From positions 372,001 to 436,000 of the forward strand of contig JAENZP010000001.1 of the NCBI GenBank assembly GCA_016841205.1: a stretch of DNA of 64,000 nt. Direction: 5' to 3'. Numbering within the stretch: position 1 is the stretch's first letter; each line of letters starts with the position of its first letter. Of the stretch, positions 33,758 to 41,862 are shown one piece after another. This stretch comes from Desulfoscipio geothermicus (GTDB lineage Bacteria; Bacillota; Desulfotomaculia; Desulfotomaculales; Desulfallaceae). The position numbers were made by a program, and so were the translations under genes. The notes below the pieces were generated by a model. The model was not told where the DNA came from. It saw only the letters and a program-made list of their open reading frames with translations, and made no database searches.

Positions 33758-34434
33758 TAACCGGACCTCCTGGAAACCCGGCCTGCAATTAAGTCAACCA
33801 CCTGTTCTACGGTCATACTGGTACAATCGATTATTTCAGCGTTAGAAGCTGGCTGTAGCGGAGCCATTGCCCGGTGTGAATCAATGTTGTCACGCTGGGC
33901 AATATCTTCAAATACTTCTTCATAAGTTACCGTAAATCCACGTTGGATAAGCTCGGCATGACGACGCCGGGCCCGCTCCTCCACGGAAGCAGTAAGAAAA
34001 AATTTCATCTCGGCATCAGGCAACACCTTAGTACCAATGTCCCTGCCCTCCATCACCACGCCGCCCCCGGCTCCCATTTCCTTCTGCAACTGAGTCATTC
34101 TTTGCCTCACACCCTGGATCTGAGAAACCAGTGAAACACAGCGTGAAACTAGTGGAGTCCTGATCTGAGCTGAAACGTCTACACCATTTAAAAAAATACG
34201 AGTATTACCATTTTCATCAACCCTCAATACTAAATCCGCACTTTCAGCTATCCGGGTCAAGTTTGTTTCATCACTCATATCTATTTTATCCATTAAAGCC
34301 TGTAATGTTACAGCTCTATACATGGCCCCGGTATCGATATATAAATACCCCAACTTTTCAGCCGTCAGTTTGGCAACCGTGCTTTTACCGGCTCCGGCAG
34401 GGCCATCAATGGCAATCTTCAGTAAACGCCCCAT
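33757..34434 (-). CDS. cmk: Cytidylate kinase
   Basis: A 225-residue CMP/dCMP kinase. ATG 34434 (MGRLLKIAIDGPAGAGKST) has GGAGTGG 6 nt upstream; the in-frame ATG at 34467 is too early for the family. P-loop GPAGAGKS, the YIDTGAMYRAVTL block, GRDIGTKVLPDAEMKFFLTAS and RDNIDSHRAMAPL are all present. Located between aroA and plsC, the typical aroA-cmk-ispH/rpsA arrangement. Confidence 0.96.
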   Translation of the reverse strand: MGRLLKIAIDGPAGAGKSTVAKLTAEKLGYLYIDTGAMYRAVTLQALMDKIDMSDETNLTRIAESADLVLRVDENGNTRIFLNGVDVSAQIRTPLVSRCVSLVSQIQGVRQRMTQLQKEMGAGGGVVMEGRDIGTKVLPDAEMKFFLTASVEERARRRHAELIQRGFTVTYEEVFEDIAQRDNIDSHRAMAPLQPASNAEIIDCTSMTVEQVVDLIAGRVSRRSG

Positions 34435-34503
34435 TGTGTTCCACTCCAAAGAAAACGAATACTCCAATTATTTTCGACACGCTGCTGGAATATCCTCTTT
34501 AAA

Positions 34504-34548
34504 ATAAAAAAATAAACCTGAAAAAAGTGATTTCCTTCCAGGTTTATT
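34504..34548 (-). terminator. Terminator after aroA
   Basis: A 10-bp perfect stem AATAAACCTG / CAGGTTTATT (arms 34511-34520 and 34539-34548) with an 18-nt loop, followed on the minus strand by TTTTTTTATTTT. It overlaps the aroA stop and precedes cmk, so cmk may have its own promoter or depend on read-through. Confidence 0.8.
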
Positions 34549-35833
34549 ATTGCACACTTAGCGAATTTAATGTATCAAAAAAAGCAGGAAAGGAAATTTT
34601 TACGCATTCCGCAGACTTAATTTTAGTTATCCCTCTCGCTTTTAAACCGGCCACAGCAGCGGCCATAGCCATCCGGTGGTCACCATAACTATCACATTCC
34701 ATCCCATGTAAAGCATGCCCCCCCCGGATAACAAAGCCATCCTCCTGCTCGGTAATATCAGCACCCATTTGGCTTAGCAGTTTAACTATAGCAGTAATCC
34801 GATCGGTTTCTTTAAAACGCAACTCGGCAGCATCACGCACTACAGTTACTCCCTCAGCCATTACCGCGGCCACTGCCAGCGCAGGCAGCTCATCAATAAG
34901 ATAGGGAATGATAGCACCGTTAATAATTGTACCTTTTAGGCGGCTGCTGCGCACCCTGATATCCGCCACCGGTTCGCCGCTAACCTGTTGTTCATTTAAG
35001 ATATTTATATCGGCACCCATTTCCATGAGTACCTTCAGTGCACCTGCGCGGGTGCGATTAATGCCCACATTGCGCACTAACAGGTCCGCGCCGGGTATTA
35101 CGGCTCCGGCCACCAGAAAGAACATCGCAGAGGATATATCCCCGGGTACAACAACTTTGCGCCCCCTCAATTCCGGTCTTCCCCACACCGAAACTTGCTT
35201 ATCCTCAACTTCCACCCTGGCGCCGAAATAACTTAGCAGCCGCTCGGTGTGGTCCCTAGAGCGTGCCGGTTCAATTACAGTAGTCGGGCCGTCGGCAAAC
35301 AAACCGGCCAGCAAAACAGCGGATTTAACCTGGGCGCTGGCCACCGGTGACCTGTAGGTAATAGCGCAAAGATCGCCCCCTGTAATAGCCATGGGGGCAT
35401 AGGCATTGCCGCCCCTGGCCGTGATCCGGGCTCCCATGGCAGCCAGCGGTTTGATGACCCGCTGCATGGGACGGCGGCGAAGCGATGCATCGCCGGTGAG
35501 CACCGAAAAAAACGGGCAGCCGGACAATATGCCCGCCATGAGTCGCATGGTGGTACCCGAATTACCCGCATCCAAAACGTCATCTGGCTCCCGCAGCGCA
35601 TTCAGCCCACCGCCACGCACCACCACCCGGTCTTTTCCAATATGTACTTCCACCCCCAGGGATTGTACCACATGTATAGTAGACAAGCAGTCCTCGCCAA
35701 ATAAAAAGTTTTCAATTTCGGTTTCCCCGTCAGCCAGCGCACCCAGCATCACAGCCCGGTGGGACATGGATTTATCACCGGGTACCAACACATCACCATG
35801 CAAAGTACACACCGGCTTTATCACAACTTCCAC
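34547..35833 (-). CDS. aroA: 3-phosphoshikimate 1-carboxyvinyltransferase (EPSP synthase)
   Basis: A 428-residue EPSP synthase. Motifs: VPGDKSMSHRAVMLGALADG at the N-terminus, DAGNSGTTMRLMAGIL near residue 88, GDASLRRRPM, VASAQVKSAVLLAGLFADG, and C-terminal RFKETDRI and YGDHRMAMAAAVAGL. It starts at GTG 35833, with AGAGGAG about 10 nt upstream. It shares the operon with tyrA and aroF. Confidence 0.97.
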   Translation of the reverse strand: MEVVIKPVCTLHGDVLVPGDKSMSHRAVMLGALADGETEIENFLFGEDCLSTIHVVQSLGVEVHIGKDRVVVRGGGLNALREPDDVLDAGNSGTTMRLMAGILSGCPFFSVLTGDASLRRRPMQRVIKPLAAMGARITARGGNAYAPMAITGGDLCAITYRSPVASAQVKSAVLLAGLFADGPTTVIEPARSRDHTERLLSYFGARVEVEDKQVSVWGRPELRGRKVVVPGDISSAMFFLVAGAVIPGADLLVRNVGINRTRAGALKVLMEMGADINILNEQQVSGEPVADIRVRSSRLKGTIINGAIIPYLIDELPALAVAAVMAEGVTVVRDAAELRFKETDRITAIVKLLSQMGADITEQEDGFVIRGGHALHGMECDSYGDHRMAMAAAVAGLKARGITKIKSAECVKISFPAFFDTLNSLSVQ

Positions 35834-35853
35834 TTGGTCATCGCTCCTCTGTC

Positions 35854-35876
35854 ACCCGGCACCGCTGGTGCCGGGT
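35854..35876. repeat. 10-bp perfect hairpin between tyrA and aroA
   Basis: ACCCGGCACC and GGTGCCGGGT separated by 3 nt, just upstream of the aroA SD. A short T run follows only on the plus strand, where no gene ends, so it is not a conventional terminator for this operon. It may act as a processing or stability hairpin separating tyrA from aroA expression. Confidence 0.7.
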
Positions 35877-35904
35877 TTTAATCACGCTTAACTTTACCCA
35901 CTCG

Positions 35905-36996
35905 CTAAACCTTGCGGCGACACTTAATCCCCCTGGCTTGAAACAACTCCATGGCCAGGTCCTGCTCTTCTGCAGTAGCGAAACCGACCCTTATGGTACC
36001 CCCGTACCCCTCCCGGGCACGCAATATTTCTATTTCCACTATGTTAATGCTCGCTTCACCCAGCATCCCAGCCAGCCCGGCAATGATTCCGGGCCGGTCG
36101 GGCACAGTGACGACAATTTCATAAATATAGGGCAGGTAGCCTTTTGGCCTTAAGGGTAATTTTTTTCTGACCGTGCTGGCACCTGATAATATGTGCATCA
36201 TTTTTTCGGCATCCCGCCGGCGCAAGGCGGTCTCCAACTCATCCATAGCAATGCGCATATAATCAAGTGTTCTCAGCACCTGCTCGCGATTGGATAAAAA
36301 TATATCCCGCCACATAGTTGGGCTGCTAGCGGCAATCCGAGTGGTATCACGAAATCCCCCCGCTGCCAACGCCATAGCTTTATCCCCTACCGGCATGCCC
36401 GCCACCGCGGCCACAAGGGATACGGCCATAAAATGAGGCAGGTGGCTGATGGCCGCCGTAACCAGATCGTGTTCCCGGGGCGACATTTCCATTACCACTG
36501 CGCCTATAGCCTGGACCAGCCGGCGCACAGTATCCAGTGCACCGGTATCGGTTTCAGGTGTTGGTGTCAACAAGTAAAAGGCATTTTCAAAGAGGTAGGA
36601 GTCAGCACCGCTAAAACCAACCGTCTCGGCGCCGGTCATGGGATGCCCGCCAACAAAACGGCCTCCTATATGCTCTCCAGCTTGCCTCATTACTTCTTCT
36701 TTAGTACTGCCCACGTCCGTAACTATAGCACCTGGTTTAATATACTGTTTTATTTCTTTTAACAACGCCCCGGTAGTCCCAACCGGGGCTGCCAGGATAA
36801 CCAAATCTGCCCCGGAGACGGCCTCGGGTAGAGCGGCTGCCTGGTGCACTGCGCCTGCAGCTAGTGCCATAGTCAGGTTATCCCGGTTTACGTCTACACC
36901 GCAGATGTGACCCGCCAATTGACGCTCAGCAAGCGCCAGCCCCAGTGAGCCGCCAATCAGACCCACGCCAATAATCGCGCAGCATTCTATTAGCAT
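35905..36996 (-). CDS. tyrA: Prephenate dehydrogenase with C-terminal ACT domain
   Basis: A 363-residue enzyme converting prephenate to 4-hydroxyphenylpyruvate for tyrosine. Rossmann motif AIIGVGLIGGSLGLALAE at the N-terminus, then VTDVGSTKEEVM, GGHPMTGAETVGFSGAD, LPHFMAVSL and GGFRDTTRIAASSPTMW. The C-terminal ACT domain (EIVVTVPDRPGIIAGLAGMLGEASI) suggests tyrosine feedback control. ATG 36996 overlaps the aroF end by 7 nt. Confidence 0.96.
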   Translation of the reverse strand: MLIECCAIIGVGLIGGSLGLALAERQLAGHICGVDVNRDNLTMALAAGAVHQAAALPEAVSGADLVILAAPVGTTGALLKEIKQYIKPGAIVTDVGSTKEEVMRQAGEHIGGRFVGGHPMTGAETVGFSGADSYLFENAFYLLTPTPETDTGALDTVRRLVQAIGAVVMEMSPREHDLVTAAISHLPHFMAVSLVAAVAGMPVGDKAMALAAGGFRDTTRIAASSPTMWRDIFLSNREQVLRTLDYMRIAMDELETALRRRDAEKMMHILSGASTVRKKLPLRPKGYLPYIYEIVVTVPDRPGIIAGLAGMLGEASINIVEIEILRAREGYGGTIRVGFATAEEQDLAMELFQARGIKCRRKV

Positions 36997-38018
36997 GACA
37001 AATGACCTATTTGCTTACCCATTAATTCGGCGATACCATTTAACTGCTGCATCAGCGCCCGGAAATTTTCTGAGTTTAAAGACTGAGGTCCGTCACAGAC
37101 GGCCTCCGCCGGGTTGGGGTGTACTTCTATCAGCAGACCGTCCGCCCCTGCCGCTATAGCGGCCCTGGACATAGGCTCAACAAACCGCCATTTACCGATG
37201 GCGTGACTAGGATCCACGATTACCGGCAGGTGACTTAAATATTTTATTACAGGCACAGCAGTTAGGTCCAACGTATTCCGGGTGTAATCATCAAAGGTAC
37301 GTATACCACGCTCGCAGAGAATAACTTCCCGATTCCCCTCGGCCAGGATATATTCCGCTGCTAACAGCCATTCCTCTATGGTAGCAGAGGAACCGCGTTT
37401 CAACAATACCGGTTTGCCTGCCCAGGCAACTTCCCGAAGAAGAATGAAATTTTGCATATTGCGGGTGCCAATTTGCAAAATATCAGCATACCGGGCCACT
37501 AATCCTACTGTGCGAGTGTCCATTACTTCGGTAACAATACGCAGCCCTGTACGTTCCCGGGCTTCGGCAAGCATTTCCAACCCCTGTTCTTCCAGGCCCT
37601 GAAATGAATAAGGCGAGGTGCGAGGTTTAAATGCACCACCCCGCAGCAGAGTTGCCCCGGCTTCTTTGACAATTTGGGCCGTTTGCAATAACTGCTCCCA
37701 GCTTTCCACTGCGCAAGGACCGGCCATAACATGAATGGTGTCCCCACCTATAGTTAGCCCTCCTACCTTTATAACTGTGGGTTCATTCTTGTAGGCCCGA
37801 CTGGCCAGTTTATAAGGTTGAAGTATGGGCACCACCTTTTCCACGCCCGGCATAGCTTCGAAAGACAAATCGTTCAACCTGGTTTTATCTCCGATAGCCC
37901 CAATGATAGTTCTTTCCACACCCCGAGAGAGGTGGATTTGAAAACCTGCGCTTTCCAGTTTCTTTAATATGTTATCTATATCATGGCTATCTGCATTGTG
38001 ATTCATCACAACGATCAT
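36990..38018 (-). CDS. aroF: 3-deoxy-7-phosphoheptulonate (DAHP) synthase, with N-terminal ferredoxin-like domain
   Basis: A 342-residue DAHP synthase of the AroA-beta type, first enzyme of the shikimate pathway. Residues 1 to about 70 form the regulatory ferredoxin-like domain (MIVVMNHNADSHDIDNILKK). The catalytic barrel shows VMAGPCAVES, LLRGGAFKPRTSPYSFQG, EVMDTRTVGLVARYADILQIG, LLKRG, VILCERGIRTFDDYTRNTLD, IVDPSHAIGKW and GADGLLIEVHPNP. SD GGAGG lies 7 nt before ATG 38018. Upstream are a leader with an intrinsic terminator and a relic of a second DAHP synthase. Confidence 0.97.
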   Translation of the reverse strand: MIVVMNHNADSHDIDNILKKLESAGFQIHLSRGVERTIIGAIGDKTRLNDLSFEAMPGVEKVVPILQPYKLASRAYKNEPTVIKVGGLTIGGDTIHVMAGPCAVESWEQLLQTAQIVKEAGATLLRGGAFKPRTSPYSFQGLEEQGLEMLAEARERTGLRIVTEVMDTRTVGLVARYADILQIGTRNMQNFILLREVAWAGKPVLLKRGSSATIEEWLLAAEYILAEGNREVILCERGIRTFDDYTRNTLDLTAVPVIKYLSHLPVIVDPSHAIGKWRFVEPMSRAAIAAGADGLLIEVHPNPAEAVCDGPQSLNSENFRALMQQLNGIAELMGKQIGHLSC

Positions 38019-38141
38019 AATTAAGCCTCCAGTTTACATAAATGTTAGGTTAGCCTGATTTTGGTTTTAGTATACTGAGTAATAGGTTATATTAAACATT
38101 CTCTTAAATACCCGTGTAGTTCCCAAGACCCCTAAAAATGC

Positions 38142-38161
38142 AAAAAACTCCCCAGAGGAGT
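38142..38161 (-). terminator. Leader terminator (putative attenuator) upstream of aroF
   Basis: On the minus strand ACTCC-TCTGG-GGAGT is followed by TTTTTT. It lies about 120 nt before the aroF start and about 110 nt after the predicted promoter, so it would stop transcription inside the leader unless prevented. Confidence 0.65.
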
Positions 38162-38187
38162 GATTATGTTTTCATACTATCGCCCCC

Positions 38188-38255
38188 AACCGTACTACCG
38201 TGCTCCGTTGTTCAAATGCTTATACCAACTATTTAACTAAACCATGCTACCGTGC
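38188..38255 (-). repeat. Pair of 16-nt direct repeats in the aroF leader
   Basis: AACCATGCTACCGTGC (38240-38255, plus-strand reading) and AACCGTACTACCGTGC (38188-38203) agree at 14 of 16 positions. In the RNA both read GCACGGUAG(C/U)A(U/C)GGUU. They lie between the predicted -10 and the leader terminator. Two further UAG triplets lie between the repeats and one just after the second, giving five UAG in about 75 nt. Confidence 0.7.
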
Positions 38256-38259
38256 CAAT

Positions 38260-38288
38260 ATATTAACACTTTTTACCGCCTGGTGCAA
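38260..38288 (-). promoter_or_regulatory. Sigma-A type promoter of aroF leader
   Basis: Minus-strand TTGCAC (-35) and TAATAT (-10) with 17-nt spacing. It overlaps the end of the DAHP synthase relic. It would produce a leader RNA of about 235 nt before ATG 38018. Confidence 0.72.
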
Positions 38289-38294
38289 CCGGTG

Positions 38295-38460
38295 CTATAA
38301 AACATTACGCACGTTGCGGGCACGCTCAATTAATAAAGCCATGTCACCGAGGGTTAGAAATTACCTTCCGTCAAAGGGCCCTGGCTGGTTCGGGATGTAC
38401 TTCCACCATGATGTCGTCGGCACCTGCCGCCACCGCGGCGCTGGTTATCACTGTTGAACC
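38295..38460 (-). pseudogene. 3' remnant of a DAHP synthase gene
   Basis: The minus strand encodes AAVAAGADDIMVEVHPEPARAL, ending at TGA 38371, closely resembling AAIAAGADGLLIEVHPNPAEAV of the intact aroF. In the frame one base over, FDGR is followed by a TAA and then FLTLGDMALLIERARNVRNVL, a plausible family C-terminus, ending at TAG 38295. At least one frameshift and one stop interrupt it, there is no start or catalytic barrel, and it lies directly upstream of the functional gene. It is best explained as decay of a tandem second copy. Confidence 0.75.
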
Positions 38461-38528
38461 AACTTGTACAACAGCTTCTCCCACCTTCCTACCCTCATCC
38501 TGCCGGGCTTATCTCAGTACAGTATCCC

Positions 38529-38888
38529 TCAAATTAAATCAGGGCGAAGCCTAACTGCATCTCCCAGGTAAACATGCTTGATATCACCCTGTCCCGCACT
38601 GGTATTAACCAGCATGAGTACTCTGATGCACCGGTTAAGGCTACCATGCACATCCATTTCCAGGGCACACATCATGGGAACCTGATTAAAACCGGCCAGT
38701 CTTCTAACCGCAGCAGCCGGAAAGGCCATGTTCAAGTCACTGGTTACAGTGAACAGCACACTTGCTATATTTTCAGTAGAAAGGGTATTGTTTTCGGTAA
38801 GCATAGCGCTGACAAGTTGTTGGGCAGCCTTACCAATAGCTTGTTCCGTATTTTCATCAACAGTGATCGCACCTCTGATTCCGCGCAT
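38529..38888 (-). CDS. aroH: Chorismate mutase, AroH type
   Basis: About 119 residues from ATG 38888 (MRGIRGAITVDENTEQAI), with GGGGT 7 nt upstream; the GTG at 38903 has no SD. AroH-family motifs: RGIRGAITVDENT, SVLFTVTSDLNMAFPAAAVR and VPMMCALEMDVHGSLNRCIRVLMLVN. It forms the trimeric monofunctional chorismate mutase that makes prephenate, the substrate of tyrA downstream. Preceded by a HutP-family gene. Confidence 0.95.
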   Translation of the reverse strand: MRGIRGAITVDENTEQAIGKAAQQLVSAMLTENNTLSTENIASVLFTVTSDLNMAFPAAAVRRLAGFNQVPMMCALEMDVHGSLNRCIRVLMLVNTSAGQGDIKHVYLGDAVRLRPDLI

Positions 38889-38905
38889 TACATTACCCCA
38901 CATCT

Positions 38906-39325
38906 TTAAGAAGATACCGCCCGATGGCCAAGCCCGATAGCTACCTCATCCAGATGAAGCATACCAACACCAAAAAAGACAGCCACGCTGATATGATCCT
39001 GGTATCTGGCAATGCCTATTTTGCCGCCAACGTTTAAGCCCAGGGCCTTGGTCATCACCTGAGAAATAGCCTCCCTGGTAGCCCCGGCCACAGCTCCTTC
39101 ATCGGCGTGCACTTCGCGAATTACTCCCTCACGCTTGGCTGCCACCACCGACCGCTCAATGATTTTATTTACCGAGACGATAAAATCGCCCCCATGGTCC
39201 ACGGCTGCTGTTTTAATGCCTGTTTTTAAATAACTTGCCTTCAACTCCTTTTCCTGATCCCTGCTATCTGTAAGGGCCATCTTTATTGCGGCCCGGGCCA
39301 CTTCCCTGCTGCCTAATGGCGCCAT
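38906..39325 (-). CDS. HutP-family RNA-binding antiterminator
   Basis: About 139 residues from ATG 39325, with GGAGGTG 7 nt upstream. Family features are MAPLGSREVARAAIKMAL at the start and GGKIGIARYQDHISVAVFFGVGMLHLDEVAIGLGHRAV at the end, the region that in Bacillus HutP forms the histidine and metal site and RNA contacts. HutP binds UAG-rich RNA and prevents termination in the hut operon. No histidine-utilisation genes are near; the next genes are aroH and aroF, whose leader contains a terminator and several UAG triplets. Regulation of aromatic synthesis is therefore possible but unproved. Confidence 0.85.
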   Translation of the reverse strand: MAPLGSREVARAAIKMALTDSRDQEKELKASYLKTGIKTAAVDHGGDFIVSVNKIIERSVVAAKREGVIREVHADEGAVAGATREAISQVMTKALGLNVGGKIGIARYQDHISVAVFFGVGMLHLDEVAIGLGHRAVSS

Positions 39326-39347
39326 CGTCAAACACCTCCTTTGTCAA

Positions 39348-39821
39348 TTAACGATTGGCCTTGGTAGATTTGCCTATCACCACTGTTCCGATTGTTTTAG
39401 TGGTTCCCTGCACTTCTATAACAATACCTATTGGTGGCACTAACACATTTCCGTAAGTCTGAATTATTTTAAAGGAAACGGGACGCTCATAAAAGCCGGT
39501 TTCAATGGCCAGCTCATCCCCATCAGTTACGGGTACAGTAACATAGCGGTTCGCGAAATAACCTTTTTTTTCACCGTTCACCAGTATCGCAGCCTTGGGT
39601 AAAGAAGTATAATCCAGCAGTTGAAAGGTTACCAGGTGGTTAAGGTCAGCCTGTACAAGACTACCTTGGTCTACTATACTCTCATCTACTTTGCCGATAA
39701 CCCGCAGCACAGGATCATTGGTAAACCACTGCACGGAGACAAGCATTACCGCACACATAACGACAACCCGTAACAACCAGCGCTCTAAATTAACACCCCA
39801 GAAAAGAAAACCTTTACGCAC
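39348..39821 (-). CDS. Membrane-anchored protein of unknown function
   Basis: I do not recognise this 157-residue protein. It starts at GTG 39821 with AAAGGTGA 6 nt upstream. One membrane segment near residues 14-31 (WLLRVVVMCAVMLVSVQWF) is followed by an apparently extracytoplasmic beta-rich domain (AAILVNGEKKGYFANRYVTVPVTDGDELAIETGFYE, ending with VIEVQGTTKTIGTVVIG). It lies between a second unknown gene and hutP. Confidence 0.72.
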   Translation of the reverse strand: MRKGFLFWGVNLERWLLRVVVMCAVMLVSVQWFTNDPVLRVIGKVDESIVDQGSLVQADLNHLVTFQLLDYTSLPKAAILVNGEKKGYFANRYVTVPVTDGDELAIETGFYERPVSFKIIQTYGNVLVPPIGIVIEVQGTTKTIGTVVIGKSTKANR

Positions 39822-39877
39822 GGCAGATCACCTTTCTTTTTTTAACATGATATATGCCGTACATTTGATTATTATTA

Positions 39878-40324
39878 TCATAAGTTATGTTTTCTTTCTA
39901 TGTGTGCCACATAACTTTTTATTTCTTCACCGACCTTGAACAAAAATCGTTCCAGGTCATAGCGGGACAGTACTATATTCCCTGGCTCAATAATCTCAAT
40001 TGTACAAAAGCCCTCCCGGACAATAAAACGCAACAAATCCTCTATATTATCCGCTGTTAAAGTAAGAATAACCGGTGCGTAAGCTACATTTACTTCGTTC
40101 ACGTCGTCCCAAACAGTGTAAACATCAATACTAGTTTCGATATTTTCAACATGTATGCCCTGTATGGGTATGTTTCTAAGCAGTGCTACTTGTTGTTCCC
40201 TAACCTCCTCTGCAACCCTGTCCACCGGTTTACCACCAAATAAGAAACGACCGGGCCGGCCCTGCCCTTTATAATCTAGCCTGACTTTTGCTCTAATTTC
40301 TGTGTCTGTATTCAATTCAGCCAC
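39878..40324 (-). CDS. Conserved-looking protein of unknown function
   Basis: About 148 residues from GTG 40324, preferred over GTG 40336 because GGAGGTG lies 9 nt upstream. The sequence is soluble and acidic, with VDRVAEEVREQQVALLRNIPI, VYTVWDDVNEVNVAYAPVILTL and NIVLSRYDLERFLFKVGEEIKSYVAHI. No family is recognised. It follows rluB on the same strand and may share its transcript. Confidence 0.72.
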   Translation of the reverse strand: MAELNTDTEIRAKVRLDYKGQGRPGRFLFGGKPVDRVAEEVREQQVALLRNIPIQGIHVENIETSIDVYTVWDDVNEVNVAYAPVILTLTADNIEDLLRFIVREGFCTIEIIEPGNIVLSRYDLERFLFKVGEEIKSYVAHIERKHNL

Positions 40325-40412
40325 GTATATATGCACCTCCGAGCGGAGTTTATGATCATAATTCTACCATGACGCGGAATATCCTGCCATCAGTACCTGG
40401 AATAACAATATA

Positions 40413-41135
40413 TCACGATATTTTTGCCGCTTTCATTAATATTTTTACTTCCCGGGTTGTTAAATGCCGAAAACGGCCTCGCTGCAAGTCGCCTATTTTC
40501 AATGGGCCGATACTAACTCGCCGCAAGCTAAGCACCGGGTGCCCGATATGCTCGCACATGCGGCGTACCTGCCTGTTTTTACCCTCATGGATGGTAATTT
40601 CCAGCAATGCGCTGTCCCCCTTATTTTTAAGCAGCCGTACTTTGGCAGGGGCAGTGGCACCATCTTGCAACACAACCCCCTTAGCCAGTTCGTCTAGTTT
40701 ATCCTTACCAGGCACTCCCTGCACCATTGCCTGGTAAGTTTTAGGTATCTCGTAACGTGGGTGAGTTAGAGCATAAGTCAGTTCACCATCGTTGGTAAGC
40801 AACAATAGGCCTTCGCTGTCATAATCCAGGCGGCCCACCGGGTAAACCCGCTGTTTTATGCCGCTTAATAAATCAATGACCTTGCGCCGCCCTTGGGGGT
40901 CACTGACCGTACTTACATATCCAACAGGCTTGAATAACAATATGTAAACCTTTTTCTCTGGTTTGCGCAGCGACCGGCCATCGACCTCCACCCGGTCTTT
41001 CAGTGGGTCTATTTTAAGCCCTGGCAGGGTAACCGGCTTACCATTTACCCGCACCTTGCCCTGGGCTATTAGTTCTTCGCTGCCACGACGGGAGGCCACC
41101 CCGGACCGGGCCATAAATTTTTGCAAACGCTCCAA
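40413..41135 (-). CDS. rluB: 23S rRNA pseudouridine synthase B
   Basis: A 240-residue pseudouridine synthase of the RsuA/RluB group. The N-terminal S4 domain (MERLQKFMARSGVASRRGSEELI) is followed by GRLDYDSEGLLLLTNDGELTYALTHPRYEIPKTY with the catalytic Asp, and the C-terminal GKNRQVRRMCEHIGHPVLSLRRVSIG. It starts at TTG 41135 with AGGTGA 7 nt upstream. In Clostridia rluB commonly follows spmA-spmB, as here. Confidence 0.95.
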   Translation of the reverse strand: MERLQKFMARSGVASRRGSEELIAQGKVRVNGKPVTLPGLKIDPLKDRVEVDGRSLRKPEKKVYILLFKPVGYVSTVSDPQGRRKVIDLLSGIKQRVYPVGRLDYDSEGLLLLTNDGELTYALTHPRYEIPKTYQAMVQGVPGKDKLDELAKGVVLQDGATAPAKVRLLKNKGDSALLEITIHEGKNRQVRRMCEHIGHPVLSLRRVSIGPLKIGDLQRGRFRHLTTREVKILMKAAKIS

Positions 41136-41316
41136 ATTTTAATCACCTCACCATGCATTTTATCACGTTTTTAAACAAAATAAAAAAAGTTCCGCACTGA
41201 ACAACCATTATAGGCAACAGTTACAGAACCTTATTCAAAAACATTGGCTAGTAAGATTGATGTGCGTTGCATCATTAAGCAGTGAAGTACTAAGACCTTA
41301 TCCTGGTTACACCCAT

Positions 41317-41856
41317 CTAGGTCGGCCCAAAAAGCTTGTGCGCCACATAGACCGAAGCTATTAGAGTGGTGAAGTCTGCACAAAGACCTGAGATAATGGA
41401 ATACCGATACCGGGATATACCCACCGACCCGAAGTACAACGTAAGCACGTAAAAAGTGGTATCGGAACTGCCCTGCATAGTGGAAACCAGGCGACCAATG
41501 AAACTGTCGGGGCCGTAGGTCTTAATGATATCGGTAGCTATACCCAGTGAGGCACCACCCGAAAGCGGGCGCATAATGGCATGAGGCAGCACTTCAGCCG
41601 GAAAGCCTACCAGGTTCAATACCGGGGATAAAACGCCCACAAGCATGTCCAACGCCCCGGAAGCTCTGAATATACTGATGGCCACCAGCATAGCCACTAA
41701 AAATGGTATAGTCTTAATAGCCGTAACGAACCCGGCCTCTGCCCCTTCCACAAATTTTTCAAACACATTGACCCCACGTACCATAGCAATCAAGGGTACC
41801 AGCAGCAGCACAATGGGAATTGCCCAGCGGGAAAGATCGGAGACGACGCCAAACAA
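41317..41856 (-). CDS. spmB: Spore maturation protein B
   Basis: A 179-residue membrane protein with a nucleoside-recognition-type fold. It starts at TTG 41856, with GGAGGTG 7 nt upstream, and contains RGVNVFEKFVEGAEAGF, PFLVAMLVAISIFRASGALD, MRPLSGGASLGI and MQGSSDTTFYVLTLYFGSVGI. SpmA and SpmB act together in dehydration of the spore core. The gene follows spmA by 6 nt. Confidence 0.96.
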   Translation of the reverse strand: MFGVVSDLSRWAIPIVLLLVPLIAMVRGVNVFEKFVEGAEAGFVTAIKTIPFLVAMLVAISIFRASGALDMLVGVLSPVLNLVGFPAEVLPHAIMRPLSGGASLGIATDIIKTYGPDSFIGRLVSTMQGSSDTTFYVLTLYFGSVGISRYRYSIISGLCADFTTLIASVYVAHKLFGPT

Positions 41857-41862
41857 TTATAT

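Noticed and set aside
35854-35876. Terminator between tyrA and aroA
   Set aside because: The T-run follows the hairpin only on the plus strand, where no gene ends; on the transcribed strand there is none.
38019-38290. T-box riboswitch upstream of aroF
   Set aside because: No GGGTGG..CCGCG T-box sequence or specifier-loop pattern is seen.
38200-38457. Plus-strand 85-codon frame in the aroF leader region
   Set aside because: No ribosome binding site, and the opposite strand encodes a recognisable DAHP synthase remnant and promoter.
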